DNA of 10,000 nucleotides from positions 1 to 10,000 of the forward strand of contig CAJNDS010000646.1 of NCBI GenBank assembly GCA_905221605.1, in the 5' to 3' direction. Source of the DNA: Symbiodinium natans (taxonomy: Eukaryota > Sar > Dinophyceae > Suessiales > Symbiodiniaceae). The notes below the pieces were generated by a model. That model did no database searches. It had not been told where the DNA came from and saw only the letters and a program-made list of their open reading frames with translations. The translations under genes were made by a program, and so were the position numbers. Shown piece after piece: positions 1-7,034 of this stretch (positions are counted from its first letter, which is position 1; the number at the start of each line of letters is the position of its first letter).

Positions 1-439
1 AAGGGCCTTGGCATTCAAAGCTTTGAGACTTCAAGCTCCAAAGTCTCAAGCAACTCTGATTCTGTCTGGAGGTCGACGCAACAAGATTTCTTTTTCTTTC
101 CCTAACACCGGCTCCGCGATCAAGTTTCGAAGAGGGAGAGGTCCATGGTAGCCACCGCTGAAAGAGTTTCAAGTATCTGGGAATAGCACAGGCCCCGTCT
201 TCAGGGTTTAGGGTGCTCAGCAAGATGTCGAGGAGCATCCTCCCAACGACCTGAGCCTCCCCAAACAATTTTTCCAAAACTTGATTCAGGGGCGCCAAAC
301 TAGAAAAGCTGCGAACAAGGCCGGAATCAAGAACACACGCTTTACATGCTGGAGAACGTTTACAAAGCTAAACAGAAGTTAAGCTTCATTCGGTAACCTT
401 CAAAAACCCCTGATCCCTCAAACCCTCGACCCTGGAAGC
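1..439 (-). other. Intron 2 of gene B (partial, runs off the left edge)
   Basis: Starts at the GC donor at 439. Positions 1-310 align with 3300-3650 with many substitutions and small indels; 390-439 aligns with 4185-4247, gene A having 11 extra bases (4231-4241 region). It lacks the 0.5 kb C-rich block of gene A. A 9-bp perfect stem (TTGAGACTT at 23-31 with AAGTCTCAA at 41-49) is present; its counterpart at 3323-3349 has one mismatch. Confidence 0.55.
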
Positions 440-1283
440 CTCGACAGGTACGGCGGACTCCAAAGGATTCGCATTTCGGAGCTGGCTTTCAAGAATCCAC
501 CTAGGCCGTAGATCCCACGCTGCATGAGCTCAGGATCCGCCTGGTGAATGCCTGGGTTTCGGTTTGAGGAAGTTCCCCTCCCAAAAGGATTCATAGCTAG
601 GGTTGCGGGTCTGGTGCTTAAGGGTCTGTATGAGACCACAAGGAGAACAAAAACGTGTCCCAAGCTGGTACCTGGATGCAGACCACATCTAGAAAGCACA
701 TCTCGCGGCCGCAAGGCTGTGGCAGGTAGGGCGAGGCCAGGAATCCGAGGAGAGAGCCCACAAATCCACCAAGCCTTGCTGACAAGTTTCGGTGCCTCGG
801 AAATGCAAAGAGCTCCAAAAGCACGGCAACTGCGCTACCCAGGAGCCAGCCGAGGACGAAGCAGTGGCAGCCAGACTGCACCATCAGGGCCCGGATCTTT
901 TGCGATCCCGGGGTGTGCCACGTGTGGCTCAGGAAGATGTCCAACTTCTCCACACCCACAGACTTCTCCCACAAGGCCCCACGAGCGGCCTCTGGCAGAT
1001 CTATCGGTGACTTTCGCCAGAGCCTTCCGAAACCTTGTAGAGACGAGTTTAGAGGAATCCCTCGGAGCAGTTCCGAATCGAGTCTCAGATGGCGAGATGG
1101 CTCATGCTCGGGTCCGTGTTCGTCAATCGGCGGCTCAGCCGTCCATTGCAGCTGACAGCCTGCCTTGCCGGCATTGCCTGCGTTGCCTGCATCGCCAAGG
1201 TTAACAGCCGACGGCTCTCCTTCTACCACTTCGATGGGCGGCACATCGCCGGAATCAGAACAGCAGCTGGGGGCTGCGCCCAT
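440..1283 (-). CDS. TIR-like membrane protein, second tandem copy (gene B, partial: exons 1-2 only)
   Basis: Exon 1 is 1283-680 and exon 2 is 551-440; exon 3 would lie beyond the left edge, since intron 2 starts at 439 and is still open at position 1. Exon 1 encodes the same 201 residues as gene A; the only base difference I found (1080 versus 4888) is a synonymous Leu codon. Exon 2 encodes IHQADPELMQRGIYGLGG and then SPPYLSR, ending in phase 2 before a GC donor. The ATG at 1283 follows an in-frame TAA. The gene lies downstream of gene A in the same direction, 986 bp after its stop, as in dinoflagellate tandem gene arrays. If the left neighbour holds a normal exon 3, the product should be close to 507 aa; if not, this copy is truncated. 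The window cannot tell which. Confidence 0.68.
552..679 (-). other. Intron 1 of gene B (GC-AG, 128 nt)
   Basis: The donor is T|GCATCCAGG and the acceptor CCCAG|GCATTC. Splicing here restores the motif C-I-H-Q-A-D-P-E across the join. A second, in-frame GT-AG choice exists (donor at 671, acceptor ending 541) that gives C-I-Q-A-D and drops the His. Reading straight through exon 1 gives a stop inside the intron. The identical intron of gene A is at 4360-4487. Confidence 0.65.
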
Positions 1284-1670
1284 TGAGATGGCTTACATGC
1301 CCTTTGTCTTAGACACCGGGCGTGGCCATTTCTGGAACTGAAATCTTACAATGCCCTTGGACCATCACGGCACATGTGCGTCATCCTTCCGGACCACCCG
1401 CCAAGCACTGAACACCTATAGCCGCAGCACATACGTAACGGCGCATAGCTGCGCAAACGTGACGCTTGCTTGAAATCTGGAAGCTAGCCGTTAGCCACTT
1501 TTTCAACCCAACTTCCTCTTGTCAAGCGCCCCGCAGCTTATGTAAACCCTACTTCCTGCCCCATGCCACACCCCAAAGACGGCCCTTTGATTCGGGGCAC
1601 TACATGAAATCTACAACTCGAAGCCCCGGAAGCTCTGAGGTCAGCGGCTATCCTGCACTTCGAGAGGGTG
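1284..1670 (-). promoter_or_regulatory. 5' flank and leader region of gene B
   Basis: No TATA-like box is evident on the minus strand. A possible spliced-leader acceptor, GATTTCAG|TTCC with its AG at 1339-1338, lies 55 nt before the ATG; the tract in front of it is only weakly pyrimidine-rich. An in-frame TAA before the ATG fixes the start. The flank is nearly identical to that of gene A (5092-5480), with its candidate acceptor at 5147-5146. Confidence 0.35.
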
Positions 1671-2269
1671 GCGGCGCCTAAGGATTGAGAGTATAATGAA
1701 TCCGAAACGTCAGCCGCGGCTGGGCGCTATCCCCTGCCTGCCTACGTAGCATTCTTTCGACTTGAGTAACGAGTTCGGATGCTGGGGAGATTGCGATCCC
1801 TGAGGTGGGTTGCGCCAGTTGTGACCTGAGGGCCGTGTCTGCAGACTATTTCTTGGGTTTCACCCTTTTGTGCAAACCCCGGGGCCTTAAGCATCTTTTG
1901 ACCGCCCGCAAGTGCACCTAAGCCCTGAACACCCCAAACCCGAAACCCAAAAAACCCTCAATGTACCTTAGGGCTTAGGTGGTTGCGACTTCGGTGGGTT
2001 GGAGCCCGTGGGGATCCATCACCTCAAGCCCTCGGAGTGCGCGTGCGCGCACCAAACCATCTCCTCAGTGTGAAAACTCGTGAAGTCCTGAAACATGTTG
2101 GCGGTTTAGGTCTTTGCCACCCGCCAAACTGACACATGCATCCGCGTAGCTGGACACCATGGGTCACAAGAGTTATGTTAGACAGTCTAGGGTTGATATT
2201 TGTTGAGACCACTGCGCGAAGTGCTGTGAACCGCACCTCCCTATCATGCTCCCCCTTGCTCCTGGAGCC
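1671..2269. other. Intergenic spacer between gene A (stop 2270) and gene B's 5' flank
   Basis: I see no gene here. Contents are degenerate telomere-like strings at about 1919-1980 (CCCTGAACACCCCAAACCC, GAAACCC, AAACCCTCAA), a 16-bp alternating purine-pyrimidine run GTGCGCGTGCGCGCAC at 2037-2052, and an inverted repeat TTGGCGG/CCGCCAA (2098-2104, 2121-2127) about 145 bp past gene A's stop. No poly(A) signal is claimed, since dinoflagellates rarely show one. Confidence 0.5.
1919..1980. repeat. Degenerate telomere-like (CCCTAAA/TTTAGGG) repeats
   Basis: Repeated C3-A3 steps end with CCTTAGGGCTTAGG in the opposite sense. TTTAGGG is the telomere unit reported for dinoflagellates. The copies here are too degenerate and too few to be a telomere; they are interstitial. 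Similar strings occur at 403-432, 3107-3116 and 4200-4229. Confidence 0.4.
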
Positions 2270-5091
2270 TCAAGTGGTCCATTTGGGCACCACATACCTG
2301 AGAAGGAAGCAGGCGACTGCTTGAGCAGCACAAACACTCAGGGCCACCTCGTGGCTCTCCCTCAGGATGAACTCTGTCTGCAGATTGCCATAGAGTCCAA
2401 AGCCGATCACCAACCAAATCAAGAGGGTCTTTCCGTAGTCCCAGATTCCGGCTGCAGGGCGTGCAAAAACATCACATAGCAATACGCCCAAACTCAAGAG
2501 GTTCATGCTCAGGAGAGAAGCTGCAACGACATGCGCAAGGAAGCTAATGTACGGATCCAAGCCTGGCGAGGCTTCTAAGCTAGTTAACCAATGATCCACT
2601 TCGGCGGAAAGCACGGGTGTCATAAGCATCAGCCAATACACAGCTGGAAATTCCGATTTCCGAAATGGAAAGACGAGCTCGTCGTACAGTGGGCCTCTTA
2701 CATATTGCTCGAATGCCTCCTCACTGCCATACCATTCACGGATGCCGGCATATATGAAGTCTCTGTCACTTGTGACGCGACAGCTCACGTTTGCCAATTC
2801 AAAGCTTTTCATATTCTCGATGAGCTGGCGCTTTTGGTGGAACAGTCGGCGCAGCTTGTGCACGAGCGGGACAAAAGGAAGAATCAGCAGCGCCATCCAT
2901 TGCCGCCAGGACCCAGTGTCCCCTGAGAGCCAGATGTGCATCTCATGAACCAGGGGGACCACATAATTCGCAAGGATCGCGTAGAGCAGGCCAACCTCCA
3001 AATACAGAGGCTTCAGAACAATGCGCCCTGACGGATTCGCCTTTCGGAATGCGGCGAGTTCGAAGATGCACCAGAGCCTGATGATGATTTTGTTCTGGTT
3101 CCAGGATTAGGGTTTCTGTTTGGAAACATGTTGGGGATCAGCCCCTCTGCCTACTAGGGTTTCCCAGGACCTGATGCGATCTCAGGGGGATTCATCTGGT
3201 TTGGGGTTTGAAATCAGGGCCTCCCAGATTCCTCCGGAATCTGAAGCTGAATTGAGTTCCGCATTCAAAGCTCTCGACTCTCGCACTTGCAGACGCAGGC
3301 ATGGCCATAGGCATTCAAAGCTTTAAGACTTCACGCTCCGAAGTCTCAAGCCCCTCCAGGATTCGACACTGCAGCCCGAAGCAACTCAAAGTCTTGGAGG
3401 TCGAAGCAAAAAGATATCTTTTCCCTAACCCCCACACTATAGCTCGGCGCATGTTTCGAAGAGGGAGAGGTCCACGGTAGCCACTGCCCCGTCCGGGAAT
3501 GGCTTCAAGCCATGGGCTTCCGGGTTTAGGGTGCTCCGGGCGCAGCCTCCCAAGGACTTGAGCCTCCCCCAAACGATCTTTTCCCAAACTTGATTCAGGG
3601 GCGCCAAAACCAGAAAAAAGAACAGCGAAGAAGGCCGGAATCAAGAACACATAGTGTTAACAAAACCAGAAGTCCGCCGAGGCCTGCATGTCGGCATATG
3701 TCGGCCCCCTTTTTCTTGCCTGAAATTTGTACCCCCCCCGAGGCGACCGGGATCTGAAAGCGGATGGGTCCCGCTAGAGAATCTGACAACCCCCACCCCT
3801 TGCCCCCACCCACCCCCCTCACCTTTGTTTTGGGTCCCAGTAGACAGTAGACATAACAAAGCTTATCCTCACAGCTTGCACTTCGTGAGCTACGTGACTG
3901 ACAGGGACCACCACTTCGCCGATGCTGATGCTGGGCCATGGGTGCTAGCGTAAAGCAAAACTAGAACCCTTTGTCTGGCAGGCCTGTGTGGCGGACGGAG
4001 CACCACGCCCCCCCACCGGGGCGTGTGGTTGTGGGCATAGGTGGACGTTGAAGGTTCTAATTCCCCGACAGGCCTTGCCTTGCCCTGGCATGGGTCCCCC
4101 CCCCTCCCCCCCGTGCGACGTCGGCCCCCGCTCCGGGAGCTGCATTGGGCGGAGGCGGATCGCATAGCGTTAAAACTAAGCTTGGTTCGGTAGCCTTCGA
4201 AAACCCCTGATCCCTCAAACCCTCGACCCACGTAAATCCCTGGAAGCCTCGACAGGTACGGCGGACTCCAAAGGATTCGCATTTCGGAGCTGGCTTTCAA
4301 GAATCCACCTAGGCCGTAGATCCCACGCTGCATGAGCTCAGGATCCGCCTGGTGAATGCCTGGGTTTCGGTTTGAGGAAGTTCCCCTCCCAAAAGGATTC
4401 ATAGCTAGGGTTGCGGGTCTGGTGCTTAAGGGTCTGTATGAGACCACAAGGAGAACAAAAACGTGTCCCAAGCTGGTACCTGGATGCAGACCACATCTAG
4501 AAAGCACATCTCGCGGCCGCAAGGCTGTGGCAGGTAGGGCGAGGCCAGGAATCCGAGGAGAGAGCCCACAAATCCACCAAGCCTTGCTGACAAGTTTCGG
4601 TGCCTCGGAAATGCAAAGAGCTCCAAAAGCACGGCAACTGCGCTACCCAGGAGCCAGCCGAGGACGAAGCAGTGGCAGCCAGACTGCACCATCAGGGCCC
4701 GGATCTTTTGCGATCCCGGGGTGTGCCACGTGTGGCTCAGGAAGATGTCCAACTTCTCCACACCCACAGACTTCTCCCACAAGGCCCCACGAGCGGCCTC
4801 TGGCAGATCTATCGGTGACTTTCGCCAGAGCCTTCCGAAACCTTGTAGAGACGAGTTTAGAGGAATCCCTCGGAGCAGTTCCGAATCCAGTCTCAGATGG
4901 CGAGATGGCTCATGCTCGGGTCCGTGTTCGTCAATCGGCGGCTCAGCCGTCCATTGCAGCTGACAGCCTGCCTTGCCGGCATTGCCTGCGTTGCCTGCAT
5001 CGCCAAGGTTAACAGCCGACGGCTCTCCTTCTACCACTTCGATGGGCGGCACATCGCCGGAATCAGAACAGCAGCTGGGGGCTGCGCCCAT
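2270..5091 (-). CDS. TIR-like, lipid-anchored multi-pass membrane protein (gene A, complete, 3 exons, 507 aa)
   Basis: Exons by my reading are 5091-4488, 4359-4248 and 3077-2270, giving 1524 nt in one frame. The ATG at 5091 is the first after an in-frame TAA. The N-terminus MGAAPSCC fits N-myristoylation (Gly2, Ser6) with neighbouring palmitoylation cysteines 7 and 8. Residues 1-110 look disordered, with a GNAG repeat near 32-42. Then come LDIFLSHTW (115-122), a hydrophobic stretch 141-162, CFLDVVCIHQ (196-205), SPPYLSRLWCIFEL (233-246), and four to six hydrophobic segments up to the stop. The order DxFLSH, FLDxxC, SPxYLSxLWCxFE is TIR-like; Glu245 sits where catalytic TIR NADases carry their Glu. 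The TM stretch between the first two strands is not typical of TIR. I know similar proteins from symbiotic dinoflagellates; their role is unknown. Signalling or NAD cleavage at a membrane is inference only. Exon joins are inferred, not observed. Confidence 0.72.
3650..4176. mobile_element. C-rich insertion in intron 2 of gene A, possible non-autonomous element
   Basis: Present only in the right copy. It is flanked by similar strings, CATAGTGTTAACAAAAC at 3650-3666 and CATAGCGTTAAAAC at 4163-4176, which could be a degenerate target-site duplication. It holds long C runs (3732-3739, 3790-3818, about 4087-4111), an 8-bp perfect stem CACGCCCC/GGGGCGTG (4004-4025), and outer inverted strings TAGAACC/GGTTCTA around it. 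No convincing terminal inverted repeat and no transposase are seen. Confidence 0.4.
3790..3818 (-). other. G-quadruplex motif in intron 2 of gene A
   Basis: The plus strand shows five C runs of 5, 4, 5, 3 and 6 bases separated by 1 to 3 bases. The minus strand, which is the RNA-like strand of gene A, therefore meets the usual G3+N1-7 quadruplex rule with room to spare. Confidence 0.6.
4360..4487 (-). other. Intron 1 of gene A (GC-AG, 128 nt)
   Basis: Same borders as in gene B, shifted by 3808 bp, with no base difference noticed. An intron as well conserved as its exons points to very recent duplication or to gene conversion. Confidence 0.65.
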
Positions 5092-5412
5092 TGAGATGGC
5101 TTACATGCCCTTTGTCTTAGACACCGGGCGTGGCCATTTCTGGAACTGAAATCTTACAATGCCCTTGGACCATCACGGCACATGTGCGTCATCCTTCCGG
5201 ACCACCCGCCAAGCACTGAACACCTATAGCCGCAGCACATACGTAACGGCGCATAGCTGCGCAAACGTGACACTTGCTTGAAATCTGGAAGCTAGCCGTT
5301 AGCCACTTTTTCAACCCAACTTCCTCTTGTCAAGCGCCCCACAGCTTATGTAAACCCTACTTCCTGCCCCATGCCACACCCCAAAGACGGTTCTTTGATT
5401 CGGGGCACGACA

Positions 5413-5492
5413 TGTGAATCTCGTCAGCGAAGACGTGAGCGACCCTTGCAGCCCCTGGTCTTAAGGCTCAAGGACCCTAAGCCCACAAGCCT
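5413..5492. repeat. 80-bp insertion in the 5' flank of gene A
   Basis: The left copy reads TACATGAAATCTACAACTC at 1601-1619. The right copy reads ACATGTGAATCTC, then about 70 extra bases, then CTTGAAATCTACAACTC. The near repeat TGAATCT / TGAAATCT at the edges suggests a small duplication or insertion. It may equally have been lost from the left copy. Confidence 0.5.
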
Positions 5493-5552
5493 TGAAATCT
5501 ACAACTCGAAGCCCCGGAAGCTCTGCGGCTGTCCTGGGCTCCGAGAGGGGTG

Positions 5553-5620
5553 ACCACGACTTTCTTTTCAAGATAATTGCGTCTGTATTGTTTCGGTTCA
5601 CTTGCATTACAATGCTTTAG
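5553..5620 (+). promoter_or_regulatory. T-rich tract with TTTAG|G acceptor-like site
   Basis: After homology with the duplication ends, the plus strand turns T-rich (TTTCTTTTC at about 5561-5569, then TTGTTTCGGTTC) and reaches TGCTTTAG|GTTATC at 5613-5626. The AG at 5619-5620 followed by G fits a dinoflagellate 3' splice site. It could be an intron acceptor for the following open frame or a spliced-leader acceptor for its mRNA. Confidence 0.35.
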
Positions 5621-6211
5621 GTTATCTGCTACTTGCGGTTTTTAACCTGGCGTCCTCCGGAACATTTCGTGGTTTTCTGCATTAGCTGCGCGTTATCACT
5701 TTTCGTGGTGATCTTGACTGGTTGCTTATTCCGGGTCATTCACCACATGTTGCAAATCCTGCATCCGGACGTGCAGTATTGCAGAAGATCTATGCTTCCC
5801 TACGAGCGACCCTGTGTTGCCAAATGTGAGGACCTTTTGGGACCTTTTGGTGCATCACGAGCAGTTTTTCGCATCCGAGCCTCGGGCCTCCAGCCGAGGA
5901 TTCGGTTCGAATGCAAGTCGAAGGACCGAGAGCTGCACATTGAGAAGGAAGGGCGAGATCTAGAAGTCATGAAAGGAACGGAGCAAGCGAGTTGCCCAAG
6001 ATGCCAGAGCCCTGAGCGGACAATAGTTCGGTGGCCTTGCTGGAGAGAATGTATGAGGCCGGACAGCTCGTTGGTTCACTGGCCGACCGGGTTTCTTCGT
6101 GATGGGATGCGAATTTTCAACTGGCTAGGAGACGCTGCAGAAGCTGAAGGCCAAGGACGATTGGAGGTTGAGGCCAGCAACTTGCATTCTTTGTGCCGGG
6201 TTCGGGTTTGA
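5621..6211 (+). CDS. Uncharacterised open frame with one membrane segment, possible exon
   Basis: I do not recognise this gene. The frame opens just after TAG at 5618-5620, which is also an AG|G acceptor-like site, and stays open for 197 codons to TGA at 6209-6211. The first ATG is at 5747 and would give 154 aa. Before it, residues around FVVFCISCALSLFVVILTG form a clear hydrophobic segment, lost if translation starts at 5747. That favours an internal or terminal exon whose start codon lies upstream, yet upstream is the 5' flank of gene A on the other strand. Later parts are charged, with Cys pairs CPRC and CWREC. Codon use looks mixed but coding-like. It may be a gene fragment. Confidence 0.4.
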   Translation, partial: VICYLRFLTWRPPEHFVVFCISCALSLFVVILTGCLFRVIHHMLQILHPDVQYCRRSMLPYERPCVAKCEDLLGPFGASRAVFRIRASGLQPRIRFECKSKDRELHIEKEGRDLEVMKGTEQASCPRCQSPERTIVRWPCWRECMRPDSSLVHWPTGFLRDGMRIFNWLGDAAEAEGQGRLEVEASNLHSLCRVRV

Positions 6212-6429
6212 AGTGGGGACCTGGCTAGAAATTGTCTGTTTTGATTTGGGGCTTCCTATTTTTTTGTACATCCAGAGCTCTTGCCGGGCATCTGTCGCAA
6301 CACATGTGGCTATGCAGGTACTGCGAGAACACCAGCCAAGCGGCGGGAACCTAAGAAAACTGCTTCTCCTAGCGACTTGCTTCCAATCGGCCTGCTGCAG
6401 TCCCTGTATATCCGGAACGTATGCGCAAT
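6212..6429. other. No gene recognised
   Basis: Open frames run through this stretch on the plus strand, but none has a start or a motif I can support. It may include the 3' part of the open frame that ends at 6211, if an intron donor is used before its stop. Confidence 0.4.
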
Positions 6430-6524
6430 ATTCGCGGCTTCCAGCCGAGCAGCGTCTAGAACAAGCACCGCACTCCCCTTGAACCCCACCCCCCCTCCCT
6501 TTAGGACCGCTGCGCGCTCTACAC
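6430..6524 (+). repeat. Hairpin-bearing GC/C-rich repeat, copy 1
   Basis: Begins ATTCGCGGCTTCC, followed by AGCCGAG, AGCGTCT, GAACAAGCA, and then a C-rich body (CCCCACCCCCC). The head contains a stem CGGCT/AGCCG (6435-6447) with a 3-base loop. The same head recurs at 6714. The right end is unclear; I stop at the polypurine tract. Confidence 0.5.
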
Positions 6525-6588
6525 GAGAAAGAAAAAAGAGAGAGAAAAAGAAGGAGAGAAAGAGAAAAAATAGAAAAAAGAGAAAAAG
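6525..6588 (+). repeat. Polypurine tract
   Basis: Sixty-four bases of A and G broken by a single T at 6571. Such a tract can form triplex DNA and marks the border between GC-richer DNA and the AT-rich half of the window. Confidence 0.75.
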
Positions 6589-6713
6589 TTAAACTGATTT
6601 TAAAATTGTTGAATATGGAATAGATTCACTATCATTGAATAACATGAATGAAAAATAGCAACAATGAAAGTTTTTTTATCAATTAAACTGACAAATAAAA
6701 TGAAGTTGCTGCT

Positions 6714-7034
6714 ATTCGCCTCGGCTTCCTGCCGAGAAGCGTCTGGAACAAGCAGACCCGGATCGGGCCTCCTTCTCCCTAACCCAACCCTTCCACCCAT
6801 GCAAAATTTTCTGACGGCCCCTTTTTTTGGACCCCCCCCCCCCCGATGACTTGGGACCCCCTGGAACCCCTCCTGGGACCCCTGGAACCTCCCCCAACCT
6901 TCACTCTTTGGGGGCCTTGAGAGCCTGGAACCCTCCCCTTTTTTTGAAGCCTTTCCCAGAAACCCTCTTTCCCCCTTTCCTGTCCGTGGGCCGGCCCGGC
7001 TGCCGAGGCGGCGCGCGCAAGCGTTTACAATTCG
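6714..7034 (+). repeat. Hairpin-bearing GC/C-rich repeat, copy 2, island in AT-rich DNA
   Basis: The head ATTCGC...CGGCTTCCTGCCGAG...GAACAAGCA matches copy 1. Its stem is CTCGGC/GCCGAG (6720-6736). The body is C-rich, with 13 consecutive C at 6832-6844, repeats of GGGACCCC-TGGAACC (6852-6895), and GC-rich GGCGGCGCGCGC near the end. Both ends carry ATTCG (6714-6718, 7030-7034), and AT-rich DNA flanks it on both sides, so it reads as an inserted element. No coding claim is made. Confidence 0.45.

Larger units (their letters stand above)
1..1670. repeat. Tandem duplication, left copy
   Basis: Matches 3300-5552. Identity is near complete from about 441 to 1580; I found differences at 1080, 1465, 1531 and around 1582-1584. 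It falls sharply on both sides: in intron 2, and after about 1600, where the other copy has 80 extra bases and this one has 7 extra. Homology ends near CGAGAGGGTGGC at about 1670. Confidence 0.85.
3078..4247 (-). other. Intron 2 of gene A (GC-AG, 1170 nt)
   Basis: The donor is TCGAG|GCTTCC at 4247 and the acceptor ATCATCAG|GCTC at 3078. The join AG+G gives Arg239 and the unbroken motif SPPYLSRLWCIFEL. The part 3300-3650 matches 1-310 (intron 2 of gene B) at moderate identity. The part from about 3650 to 4176 is an extra C-rich block missing from gene B. The stretch 3080-3300 holds AGGGTTT-like telomeric fragments (3107-3116, 3156-3163) and a repeat of the string GCATTCAAAGCT (3262 and 3311). 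Confidence 0.6.
3300..5552. repeat. Tandem duplication, right copy
   Basis: Second copy of 1-1670 at an offset of 3808 over most of its length. It contains two insertions relative to the left copy: about 0.5 kb in intron 2 (3650-4176) and 80 bp in the 5' flank (about 5413-5492). Confidence 0.85.

Noticed and set aside
548-1204. 218-aa plus-strand open frame, repeated at 4356-5012
   Set aside because: It is antisense to exons 1-2 of the TIR-like genes and has no recognisable motif; its openness follows from the opposite strand's coding bias.
618-1283. 221-aa minus-strand frame as a complete protein
   Set aside because: Its last 20 residues are intron 1 read-through; splicing restores the conserved CIHQADPE instead.
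3654-3953. Pro-rich open frame on the plus strand and overlapping Gly-rich frames on the minus strand
   Set aside because: Low-complexity translation of C runs inside an intron; no conserved motif.
5830-5849. Tandem GGACCTTTTG repeat
   Set aside because: Only two units, in frame within the open reading frame; too short to mean much.
5900-5925. tRNA B-box-like GGTTCGAATGC
   Set aside because: No A box or cloverleaf can be formed around it, and it lies within an open frame.
6281-6592. Lys/Arg-rich C-terminus as a basic protein
   Set aside because: The basic tail is a translated polypurine tract, and the frame lacks an ATG.
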